Source of the DNA: Hydrangea macrophylla
Taxonomy: Eukaryota > Streptophyta > Magnoliopsida > Cornales > Hydrangeaceae
Reading direction: 5' to 3'
Assembly: GCA_033977485.1 (NCBI GenBank)
Contig: CM066989.1
Span: 98,537,887-98,601,886, forward strand
DNA length: 64,000 nucleotides
In this document: one piece after another, positions 9,818 to 19,555 of the stretch
Layout: each line of letters begins with the position of its first letter
How positions within the stretch are numbered: the first letter of the stretch is position 1
The notes under the pieces: generated by a model
Told to the model about the DNA's origin: nothing
Databases searched by the model: none
What the model saw: the letters and a program-made list of their open reading frames with translations, nothing else
Position numbers and translations under genes: made by a program

Positions 9818-12787
9818 TGTGGATATCGCAGGTTCTCTTACCCACAACTTTTCTTTTAAAATTCTTTTAAAATTTCAAAATCAAATGAGTCGCCACTTAA
9901 TTTTTTAAAAGGAAAATTAAGAAACCATTTAAAAGGAAACTGATCTTTTGCGAAGCCAAAGATTAACCAGGTCCGGAGATTATGGAATGAGAGAGGAAGG
10001 AGCCCGTCGGACTAAAACACCCTCCCTCATCCTATCTTGCGATAGGCCTCTACTGAACATCATTTTAATCGAATTATTAATTTAAGTGTGCCCTCAACTA
10101 ATACATATATATAAATATCACAAAAGCACGTCCAAAGGGTGTAAAATTGTAATTGACAAAATATCATTCAAAAGCCAAGTAGTTCAGGTAGCAAGCGATA
10201 TGATATGCAATAGAGAATAAGTGAACTTACCCGGGGTCCAGCAGCGATATTAAATGTGCAATGCATGCGGACAAAAGAAAATCCTAAAAAGGAGTCTCTA
10301 ATCACGTATACACATAAGACAAAACCTAATTCTAAGGTGTCGCGCATTAAGTCGAAAAATCAATAAAAATCAAAGAATGCAATAAATTAGAGAGGGGTTG
10401 AGAAATCGTACCTCGATAGCGCTACAAAACAAAGGGTTAGTCCACATAATATACAAGATATAAAGTTGGATCTTGATTAACAATCCTAGACTTCTAGCTT
10501 AGATCTATTAAGTATAGTTAAATCTAAAGTATACAAGTCCTAATTACAAGCATTAAACTACATGGATGAATATGTACATGAATAAGAATAAATCATGAAA
10601 TGCTCAATGACTTGGATTATTTAAACCTTGAATTCAAGCTTAACTAATCATTATTAAAACATGTTTTGAACCTTAATTCATGAAAATATCATCTAAGCCA
10701 TTATTCACAAGATTGATGAAAACCATTGCAGAATTCTAGAAATCGCTAGGAGCAGGTCATATCTTTGGAAAATGGAAAAACATGGTTCTTGTGGCTTGAT
10801 CTTGATGATTTTCGGATATGATATGCCTCTATGAGTCTAGTTTACAACCCAAAAAGAAAATCAAAGTTTCAACGGTTAGATCTCCGGGAATTGGGAAGAA
10901 ACCAGACATCACTCAGCATTTTACAACCCTCTGTCCAACGTTTTTGTACGATTTTCTAAAAATAGCAAAAAGTTCCAAAATGCTTTGTTCTTTTTAGGGT
11001 GACTTCCTGACACATTAATCTACTTAGAAAAAATTATTTTGGGCCAAAACACTTTATTAGAACCCCAATTTACTTGTTTCAAAGAATGTTACTGTTCTGG
11101 AATTCTGGACAGATTATTGTTGCCTCACAAAACTCATGATCAAACCATTTTAAACATGAAATCATGTTCAAATAAAAATTACAGCGGTAGATCATTGTGT
11201 TATTAACACTTTCCCGTTGGTTTCACTTGATTTCAACGGTTAGATTTTGAACTAAAAATCTTTGATCAAAAACAGTTTGTGAACTCACTATTTTCATTTA
11301 TCAAGCTCAACTTTTACTTGGTGACTCCAACTATTAAACTATGAAGTTGGATTTAAACCAAGCCACTTCTCCTACCATTTGATGGTCATTGGAGGCTAAA
11401 GACCTCTATTTTCATAGATTTTAAATGAAGTATGGATAGACTTCATGAAATCTACAAGGTAGGGAATCTAAACCATGGAGATGGGCCTAGACTTAAAACT
11501 ACATTCTTCTACCATTTGATGGTCATTGGAGATGAATATATGGCTAACATTCATGAGTCTCAAAGGAATATAGAAAGGATTCCATGAAACATCAAGTTAG
11601 AGGACCTAAGTCATGAGTATGGACTTAGATTCATCTATTTTTTTGTGAAATGAAGTGGTGATCAAACCTTGACTCTCATGTGAAGCATGAGCTTACATGG
11701 GATTCAAAGGATCATACTCAAGAGATTTCAAGGGAGATATTGAAGATCTCCAAGAATCTCAAGAGAAAGAAAATAAACAAAGCAATAAAAAAAAGAATTA
11801 GAAACAAAGGCTCTTAAGCTTATTTGACAAACAAAGAGAATAACAAAAGGGTTTTAGGATTAGAGTTTCAAAAGAGAGTAAGTAAATAGTCCATGGTTAG
11901 AGGATCACCTCCAAATTATCCTCAAAGTTCTCTCTTCTTTGAAGATCTTCCAAGCTCTTCTAGTTTTCTCAACTCTTTTTTTTTTCTCTCAAAAATGTTG
12001 GTGGAGTAATGGCTATTTTTTTTGTGTGTTATGTTGCATATGGTGGGTAGCTCTTCTTTTTTTTTTCTTTTTTTTTCTTTTAAGGAAGATCCCTTCTCTT
12101 TTATAGGCAAAATTACCAAGTATTTTCAGTGAGTTTTCGGAGCAAAAACAGGTGTAAATCCTTCATTTGGTGGTACAATGTGTACTTTCTGAATTTAGAC
12201 AGACTGCTGCCCAGGGCGGCAGTCAAGAAACTGTCGCGGCAGTCCGTGAAAACCGCCACGGCAGTCCATGAATGCCGTGCCGGCACTACGTGACTGCCGC
12301 ACGGCACTCATCAAATGCCGCGGCAATTAATTGATTGCCGCGTTTTTGTCAGTCTTACTTTATCAGTTTTTTGTTCTTATCTTCATACACATACGTATTG
12401 CACTCCAAAATACGGATTTTAAAAGATAACGGCAGTGAGAAAATGTCGGCGGCATTTGGTGAATGCCGGGCCGGCATTCACTGACTGTCGTGCGGCATTC
12501 AGTGATTGCCGCGGTAGTCTTCCGTTTGCCGCTTTTGTTGAACTTTCTTTTTTTGACTCTTCCTTTTCTCAAAGCAATTTATTCTTGAAGATCTTTTCCG
12601 AAAATTGTGTTTTATATCTGAATTCCCCTAAATACCTGGTATTTTCTTCTTTCTGTGAAATTTTATCGCGTTTAGAGAACTTTCTGAAGAGCTTGGAACA
12701 CTTCGAATCTTCCATTCCTTGTCATCATCGGATATGGAGGTGACGCTCTCCTTAATTCAACGTTTGGTCAAAATCGGGGTGTCTACA
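9818..12787 (-). repeat. 5' LTR of element A (2970 bp)
   Basis: On the minus strand it starts TGTAGACACC (12787) and ends GCGATATCCACA (9818), with TG...CA termini. It matches 1-2795 over all the shared length. It contains a GC-palindrome cluster (about 12205-12530), a TATA box (12105-12098) and, 81 nt before the PBS, a second short copy of the PBS start (9895-9887). It shares terminal sequence and conserved blocks with the solo LTR at 18479-21776. Confidence 0.9.
12098..12105 (-). promoter_or_regulatory. TATA box of element A 5' LTR
   Basis: TATAAAAG on the minus strand, about 2.3 kb upstream of the PBS and about 100-430 bp downstream of the GC-palindrome cluster. It is kept in both LTRs. 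Confidence 0.55.
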
Positions 12788-13586
12788 GGGACCTGTCGAG
12801 ATTCGGGAGAGGGTGAAGTCTGCCCTTGTCCCAAGCCAAGTGGAGACCTGCGCCGGCCTGTCTCCAGAGGACTTCCAAGGATGGCTGTACAGCCTCTCCC
12901 ATGTGGTAAGCACTTCTGCCCTTTAAGTGTTGGCTACTTCTCTTTTATTCTCCCTTTTTTTTATTTGCTGACTGACCGGTCTTCTTCCCTTTACTGCAGG
13001 TTGGCTGTATGACCGCCGGTTCCCAGTCTCTCCTATCTTCCTTGGCAGGGAGGGCCAGCACTGCTGAGGCTGCCTTGTCAAAGGAGCGGGCAGAGTCGCA
13101 GGCCGGGAAGACTGCCCTGGCCATCGAAAAGGACAAGACCAAGGCCCTGGCCTTGAGCTTGGGTGCGGCCCAGGCTGGCCTGGCGGCTGCTCTAGCTGAT
13201 TTGGAGGCTTCCTGAGCCCTCACTGCGGCGGCTGAGGCCCGAGCGAAGGCCGCAAGCGAGGTGACGGCGGCAGGGGCCTCGGAAGAAGCTTTTGATGATG
13301 GCTTCTTCCAAGGTTACGAGGACCTAAAGCGGCGGGTCGTCCGAGATCACTCCGAGTGGGACATCTCGTCCTACGAGGGATCGACTCAGACTACTGGGAC
13401 GTTGGTCCTGCGGTCGGTGAGGACCTTGCCATTGGTGCTGGAGCTGTTGAGCCTGCCCCGAGCGAGGGCTCGAGAAATGGAGGAGTTGCTGAGCCTGCCC
13501 CGGGCGGGGGCTCGGGAACTGAAGAAAGAGCTGCCCTAGACGAAGAGGCTGGGAAAACTGAAGACGTGGTCGAGGTGGATGACTAG
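12788..13586 (+). pseudogene. Antisense ORF (aORF) of element B: coiled-coil protein, 5' truncated, with an intron
   Basis: The plus-strand frame opens directly at the element A junction: GPVEIRERVKSALV, then AGLSPEDFQGWLYSLSHV. A GT-AG intron follows (about 12906-12999: GTAAGC donor, pyrimidine tract, CTGCAG acceptor). The second exon encodes an Ala/Glu/Lys-rich coiled coil (LLSSLAGRASTAEAALSKER and onward), then FFQGYEDLKRRVV and an acidic tail ending DVVEVDD. This matches the C-terminal half of the plant 'putative gypsy-type transposon' proteins found antisense to pol in Tat elements; their function is unknown. One TGA stop (13213-13215) and one frameshift near 13375 break it. The N-terminal domain is lost to the element A insertion. 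Confidence 0.7.
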
Positions 13587-14121
13587 GGTCCCCGACCTGT
13601 TTTCTTTTTGTGTTGTAGTTTTTTTTTTGGGAGGCTACTACAACTGCCCCCCTGGCACTGTACTCTTTTTTTTTGTTATATATTAATGAAAAGGTCCTTG
13701 AGACCAACTTTTCCATCAATTGTTTGCTATTTCTGTACTTGTGTGCCTGTGCTTGCCAATACCCGACCGATTTTGATTGATCTAACTCCCTGCCTTAGAA
13801 AATAGTTTTGGATCATAACCGATAGAACAACTGCTCTTCTTGGCCTGTTTGAAGGTCCCGTCTGGTGTATTATAGGAATTTATCTTGTTTCACTATCCGG
13901 ACGGTTTTCCTCTGGTCACGGTATGTACTTAGGATGTTGGGATTCCTAGCCCTGTTAGTGACCGGTGTGATTTCCTATTTTGGTCCAGTATCCCCCTGCC
14001 CCCTAAGCATTTTGCTAAGGCGGGTGTCTAGGAGGGAGGGACTGTAGGAAACCGACCTGGAACGTGGGTGGTTACAGGGTCCTTTAAAGCTTGCCATCGT
14101 CAGCCACCTAGGGGGTTTGTC

Positions 14122-14346
14122 CCCATTGCTGATTGGTCCTAAGCTAAGTCGGTGCCTCGGGGTTAGGCCCGGGGTCTTTGTGCCTTGGTTTTGAGCCAAG
14201 GTCTTTTGCCTCGGGCGTTGGCCCGAGGTCTTTGTGCCTTGGTTTTGAGCCAAGGTCTTGTGCCTCGGGTGTTGGCCCGAGGTCTTTGTGCCTTGGTTTT
14301 GAGCCAAGGTCTTGTGCCTCAGATGTTGGCCCGAGGTCTTTGTGTA
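14122..14346. repeat. 54-bp tandem repeat made of two hairpins, in element B
   Basis: Units start at 14181, 14235 and 14289, with a diverged partial copy before them. Each 54-bp unit holds two perfect stem-loops: CCTTGG-TTTTGAG-CCAAGG and CCTCGGG-TGTTG-CCCGAGG. The block lies between the integrase stop and the end of the antisense ORF. Because 54 is a multiple of three, spurious repeat-peptide ORFs appear on both strands. Confidence 0.85.
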
Positions 14347-14481
14347 CACAATACTGATAAGGGTTGCTTCTTGATGTAAGGTAGAAACCGTTTTATTGCT
14401 TTTTGAAAATCAAAATCATAATGACTGCTCGAATGGTGCTACAAGTATCCTAACTAGTGTTAATCCGCCCATGACTAACTG

Positions 14482-15400
14482 TCACTGATGGTACTTGCGG
14501 AGGTTCTGCACATTCCAAGGGTGAAAAAGATTACGCCCGTCCAGAGTTTGTAACCAATAGGTACCCGGGCGGTTTATCCGGGTAACCACATATGGTCCTT
14601 CCCAGTTTGGCCCCAACTTTTCATGGCTTGAGACTTTTGTGGACTGATTGACGGCCTTAAGGACTAGATCCCCCACCAGGAAACTGCGACGCTTCACCTT
14701 GCTATTATAGTATCGGGATACTCTCTGCTTGTAGGCTGCCACTTTTAGATACGAACGATCCCTTTTCTCCTCTACCAGGTAGAGCTCCGCCCTGAGGGCG
14801 TTTTCATTGTCTAGCTCGCTATAATTTTCCACCCGGTAGATAGGTAACCCAAGCTCCGTGGGGACCACCGCCTCGAAACCGTAGGATAGAGAGAACGATG
14901 TCTCGCCTATTACCGCTCGGGGTGTAGTGCGGTAGGCCCACAGGAGGGTCGGTAGTTCCTCTGACCATAGTCCTTTGGCGCTCTCAAGCCTTGTCTTGAT
15001 CGACTGAAGAATAGTCCGATTTGTCACCTCGGCTTGGCCATTGGCCTGTGGGTGCTCGGGGGATGAGTAGTGATTGGATACCCCATATCCCGAGCAGAAC
15101 TGCCTGAATACCGGGGTGTCAAATTGTCTTCCGTTATCGCTAACCAGTACCTGGGGGACGCCAAACCTGCTGAGGATGTTCCTCTCCATGAATCTTTCCA
15201 TTTTTTTCTCAGTGATTATTGCCAAGGGCTCGGCCTCCACCCACTTGGTGAAGTAATCCATGGCTATGATAGCGAACTTGACCTGTCCTTTTCCCATCGG
15301 GGGTGGACCAACTATGTTGATACCCCACTGAGCAAACGGCCAGGAGCTGAGGATTGACGTCTAGAGCTCTCCCGGACAGTTGATCATGGGAGAAAATATT
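14482..15400 (-). pseudogene. Integrase of element B (C-terminal part of pol)
   Basis: Minus-strand frame from about 15297 to 14482 is open for 271 residues. It shows the DDE core: AMDYFTKWVEAEPL (first Asp, about residue 14), VSDNGRQFDTP (second Asp) and SPEHPQANGQAEVTNRT (Glu). It continues through the AYRTTPR block to the C-terminal GPNWEGPYVVTRINRPGTYW, ending HPWNVQNLRKYHQ at 14482. Upstream (15400-15300) the frame shifts and stops appear, so the HHCC end is damaged. It would catalyse insertion of the DNA copy. This is the best preserved part of element B. No chromodomain follows, as expected for the Tat clade. Confidence 0.88.
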
Positions 15401-16225
15401 TAGCACGTATCACACCTCTTGACGTATTCTTGAGAGTCTCTGGCCATGGTCGGCCAGTAGTATCCTTACAGCAGGGCTCTGCGGGAGAGTGCCCGACTCC
15501 AATGTGGTTCCCGCACACTCCTTCATGGATTTCGTACAACACCCCTTGGACCTGTGCAGGATGGACACATCGGAGATACGGTATAGAAAATCCTCTTTTG
15601 TAGAGGATGCCATCAATAATGTGGTATCTTGCCGCTCGGTATTTAACTCGGCGGATTCCTCCTTACTATCTAGTAACGTGCATGTCGCCAGAATTGCCAT
15701 GATCGGGTCCATCCAGCTAGGTTCTGGGGCGACCGGTTCTACCTCCATGCATTCTGAGTTGATCATACTTGGATCGGGTAGGTACTCTATCCTTATCCCG
15801 GGCAAGTCTGACTCAAAAGATGAAGTAAGGTGGGCTAACTGGTCGGCCCTAGTGTTCTCCTCCCTAGGTATCTGCGTGACGGAGAACCCCTGAAGTTTCT
15901 TTGAAACTGCTCGGATAAGGGCTAGATAGGCTATCATGTTATCTTCCCAAGCTTCGTACTCTTAATTGACTTGGTTTACCACGAGCTGAGAGTCACTGTA
16001 CCCTTGAATCTGCAGTGCACCCATTGAGGTTGCCATTTGTAATCCGACCAACAAGGCTTCATACTCGGCCTCATTATTGGAGGCTTTGAATCTGAACCTA
16101 AGCGCATACTCGAGTTGGATCCCGTCGGGCGTGGTTAGGATGATCCCTGCTCCACTGCCCTGTTTGTTGGATGATCGTCTACATAGAGTACCCAGGTTGG
16201 GATGTCTGATTGCAAACCGGGCGGT
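15401..16225 (-). pseudogene. Archaeal-type RNase H and integrase HHCC linker of element B
   Basis: In pieces on the minus strand: a domain start WVLYVDD, then GAGIILTTPDG, LEYALRFRFKASNNEAEYEA and SDSQLVVNQVN, the layout of the second (archaeal-type) RNase H of Tat elements. After a stop near 15963 the frame resumes with MIAYLALIRAVSKKLQGFSV and IPREENTRADQLAHL, then degenerates through a linker towards the integrase zinc region around 15480-15410. The extra RNase H separates Tat from chromoviruses and Athila. Stops and frameshifts make it non-functional. Confidence 0.75.
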
Positions 16226-17480
16226 AGGACCGGTGGGTCGAGCTCTTCAACCGGGTCTTCTTGGTATGTGAATTCAACAAGGAAGTCCACTACTGCCTGC
16301 CCCTTGATCGCTGTACGGGATCTGTAGACCACTTCAAACTCTTCTAACTCTAAGGGCCACTTGACGAAACTCCCGGACGTTTCAGGCCTACTTAAGATCT
16401 TACGGAGGGGCTGATCCGTAAGGACCACGATAACGTGGCCTAAAAATGCCGGCGAAGTCTCCGAGCTGAAGTGATGAGGGCAAAGGCGAGCTTTTCTATG
16501 CGGGAATATCTGCTTTTCGCACTTTGAAGTGCTCGGCTTATATAGTAGATCGGGAGTTGTATCCCGTGCTCTTCTCGAATGAGTGTCGAGCTGACCGCTG
16601 AGGGTGATACCACCAAGTACAAGAACAATTCTTCGCCTGGCACGGGCGTTGAGAGCAGAGGGGGTGATACCAAACACTTCTTGAGTTCCTGGAACGCCTC
16701 CTTGCACTCTTCCGACCATTGAAAAGCCTTGCGGAGAATTTGAAAAATGGTAAGCACCGATCGATTGCCCGAGACACAAACCTGTTCAACGTGGCAACCC
16801 GTCCGGCCAGACTCTGTACTTCTTTGGTCAATCTGGGCGATCGCATGTTGATGACGGCCTGGATTTTCTCGGGGTTTGCTTCGATCCCCCGTCTGCTGAC
16901 TAGGTGCCCCAAAAATTTTTTGGACGAGACGCTAAATGTGCACTTGGCCGGGTTCAACCTCATCCCGAACTTCCTCAAAATGCTGAAGGCCCTGGCCAAG
17001 TGCTCAAGATGGTCAGACTCGTCCCGACTTTTGACCAGCAGATCATCAACGTAGACCTCCATGGACTTCCCGATCAAGTCTTTGAACATGTGGTTGTCCC
17101 GACATTGATAGGTTGCCCCGGCATTTTTGAGGCTGAAGGGGCATGACTTTGTAGCAGTAGGTCCCCTGATCTGTGATGAATGAGGTCTTTTCTTTGTCCC
17201 CGGTGTACATGCTGATCTGATTGTACCCGAAGTAGGCGTCCATGAACGAGAGGAGCGAATGACCGGCTGTGGAATCCACAAGGAGATCTATCTTGGGCAG
17301 CGGATAGCAGTCCTTGGGGTAGGCTTTGTTCAGATCCGTGAAGTTCACGCACATCCTCCATTTCCCATTGCTTTTCTTGACAAGTACTACGTTTGCTAAG
17401 CAGTCGGAATAGTGGACCTCTCGAATGGACTCGGCTTGAGGAGCTTCTCGACCTCATCGCACACTGCCTTTTGCCTCTCG
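16226..17480 (-). pseudogene. Reverse transcriptase and RNase H of element B
   Basis: Minus strand, frame changing several times. The RT starts with GNGG/KWRMCVNFTDLNKAYPKD (about 17370-17300), then FMDAYFGYNQI, then SMEVYVDDLLVKS, the YVDD polymerase active site, near 17050, and FLGHLVSRRGIEANPEKI. The RNase H/connection follows from about 16750: CKEAFQELKKCLVSPP, PIYYISRALQSAKSRYS, TDQPLRKILSRPE and RTAIKGQAVVDFLVEFT. It would copy element RNA into DNA. The frameshifts near 17150 and 16540 and premature stops show it is inactive. Confidence 0.85.
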
Positions 17481-18290
17481 GGGGCCATACCCCGTCTCTT
17501 CTGCTTCACTGGTCGGGAATCTGGGTTGACGTTAAGTCGGTGAGACATTACCCGGGGGTCAATCCCGGGCATATCTTCGTGGCATCAGGCAAACACATCC
17601 TGACTCTGTTGCAAGAATTGAATCAGCTTCTCCCTGAGGCTGAGCTCCAATAGGGTGCAGATGCTGACCGTTCGGTCAGGGAGTTGTGGGTCCAACGCCA
17701 TTTGTTCCAGTTCTTCGATCGAACCCACTCTATCATTCTGATCCCTCGGGTCCATCTCCAGGACGTTCAGTGTTTCTGTGATGACTTCCTGGTAGAGGGA
17801 ACTGACATAGCAACTCCGGGCGGTCGTCTGATCTCCACGCAGGCCCCCGGGTCCCTGAGGGGTTGGGAACTTAACTATCAGGCTATGAGTAGAGTCGATG
17901 GCCCTGGCTCTGTTGAGTGTAGGCCTCTTGAGAATGACATTGTAAGCAGATGGGGCCTCCACGATTACAAAATTTGCCAGCAGGTAGAGCCGCTGAGGGT
18001 AAGTTCCCATAAGAATAGGAAGCTCCACGTTATCGAGCGGCTGTGTGCTGGATCGGTTAAAACCCACCAGGGGAGTGGCTATTTGACGGAGCCGATCCCT
18101 AGATATCCCGAGCTAATCGAATGCTGACACGAACATGATATCGATCGAGCTGCCTGTGTCCACCAACACCCTTTTAACTAAGTAATTAGCTATGGAGAGC
18201 GCCACAACTAACGGGTCATCATGGGGGCAGTGGATGCCTTGCGCATCATTGGAGGTAAATGTCAATACGTCAGTTGGCGGGGAGCTGGTA
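17481..18290 (-). pseudogene. Protease region of element B
   Basis: Minus strand. The retropepsin signature VLVDTGSSIDIMF lies near 18170-18130, followed after a stop by LGISRDRLRQIATPLVGFN. The ORF at 18067-17585 continues with LDNVELPILMGTYPQRLYLL, then VIVEAPSAYNVILKRPTLNR, the conserved ILGRP-like end of the fold, and an acidic linker to RT (MDPRDQNDRVGSIEELEQMA). It would cut the Gag-Pol polyprotein. At least two stops break it. Confidence 0.8.
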
Positions 18291-18478
18291 GATTAGACTC
18301 GCCAGACATCCGCCCGGGATGCCCAAGCATGCCTCTTCCTTGCCAACTGTGAGTCCCTGCCACCCGACAATCCTCTCGAGATCACGTTGATTTGACCGAG
18401 AGGTGGTGGTTGACCGGGAGCTCGGGCTCCCTGCAAAGTCCGTCCATCTGTCGTGACGTACTCTGCAAAATGACCCTG
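18291..18478 (-). pseudogene. Gag C-terminal fragment of element B, left of the solo LTR
   Basis: The minus-strand frame leaving the solo LTR reads GHFAEYVTTDGRTLQGARAP and onward to INVISRGLSGGRDSQLARKR, the usual gag C-terminus and gag-protease linker of Tat elements. It takes up the frame lost at 21782 on the other side of the insertion. The copied CCCTG target site overlaps the break, so the original gag can be traced across it. Confidence 0.75.
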
Positions 18479-19342
18479 TGTAGACACCCCATTTTGTCGG
18501 CTATCAGATTTAGGAGACCCATAGCTTGGTGGTTCACAATGATCGTAAAAGACTCAAAAGGACTCTCGAAAGTCAGCTCTATCTCTCAGAATGCTCAGAA
18601 TGACCAAAATGCCCCTGAAAGCCCGAAAACTCTCAGATTTGGTCCCAAAGTTCTGGAAACATGCTACGTCGTAAGAAAAGCAATAAAATGAGTTTTTAAG
18701 TAAAATCTGATGAAATCGTCAGCTCCCATAGACCCCCGAAAGTCCCGGAAGTTCCCGGAAAGTCCCCGTTGACCGGTTTGACCAGGTTTGACCAGAGTTT
18801 GACCAAGTTTGACCAAGTTTGACCGAAATCGTCCGAATTCACCGGAATCATTCTAAATCATGAGAAAAGTATTAAAACGAGTTTCAAAAGAAAATCGAGC
18901 GAAAACGTCAGCTCTTGGGAACTCCCGGAGATTTCCAGAACTTCCCGGGAATCCCAGGTTTGACCAGTTTGACCAAGATTTAACTTTGGAACCGAGGCAC
19001 CGAAACAATTTTCAAATATTTTTCACGGATACTAGAGGTCGATAGCTTTTCAACGGTATATCGCACACAATTTTCGGATCTAAAACGAGTTTATTATCAA
19101 TTTCCGAAGACAAAAAAGGCGATCAAATTGGCTTTTATCGCAAATACCGCAAAACTTTTCAAAGTGACCCATCCCCGAACTATTTTTTATGTAAAGTAGA
19201 CTCCATTACCTTTCCAACGGTATATCACAATCTTAATTTGGAGTTCGTATGCATTTTCTGTGAATTTCGGACGAAATAGGGCCTTTTTGCGAATACCGGA
19301 ACCTCTGGGGGCCTAAACGTAATTTTCTGGGCTTCTGAGGAG

Positions 19343-19407
19343 CAGTGCCGCCGCGGCACTGGCCCACTGCCGCCGCGGCACTGGCCCAGTGCCGCCGCGG
19401 CACTCAA
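19343..19407. repeat. Three tandem 22-bp GC palindromes in the solo LTR
   Basis: GTGCCGCCGCGGCACTGGCC-type units repeat three times in a row. Each contains the self-complementary GTGCCGC(CGC)GGCAC core and a GCCGCC hexamer. The cluster lies about 140 bp upstream of the TATA box at 19548. Confidence 0.85.
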
Positions 19408-19547
19408 ACCTCGCAGAGTCCATTTTTGTAATTTTTTTTGGGGTCCAATTTGATTAATTGAAAGCCAAAACGACATAGTTTTATGTTCACAGTTGTTTGG
19501 GACCAATGGGAGTACTTCTAAAACCCCAAAACCACCCCAAATTGGCC

Positions 19548-19555
19548 TATATAAA
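19548..19555 (+). promoter_or_regulatory. TATA box of the solo LTR
   Basis: TATATAAA within GGCCTATATAAACCCCCC, in the LTR's own orientation and about 1.07 kb from its start. It is followed by a purine-rich leader (AGAGAAGAAGAGAG). It could still start transcription rightward into the remnant of element B, antisense to gag. Confidence 0.55.

Larger units (their letters stand above)
1..12787 (-). mobile_element. Element A: non-autonomous Ogre/Tat-type Ty3/gypsy retrotransposon, left end cut by window
   Basis: Bases 1-2795 and 9990-12787 are near-identical direct copies, so they are the two LTRs of one element read on the minus strand. In that orientation the order is 5' LTR (12787 to 9818), a tRNA-Arg type PBS (9814 downward), a leader, a gag-like ORF (8403-7423), a long non-coding region with several tandem-repeat families, a purine tract (2811-2796) and the 3' LTR. 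No protease, RT, RNase H or integrase is recognisable, so movement would depend on enzymes from a relative. The Tat/Ogre assignment rests on the tRNA-Arg PBS, the gag C-terminal signature and the long repeat-rich 3' region. The element interrupts the antisense ORF of element B exactly at 12787/12788, so it is younger than B. Its left target duplication lies outside the window. Confidence 0.88.

Noticed and set aside
13975..14379. Repeat-peptide ORFs on both strands (TSGQ... and LARGLCALVLSQG-type)
   Set aside because: They come from the 54-bp tandem repeat, whose length is a multiple of three. No start context or family supports them.
15070..18127. Plus-strand ORFs across element B pol
   Set aside because: They are antisense shadows of the integrase, RT and protease frames, which carry the conserved motifs.
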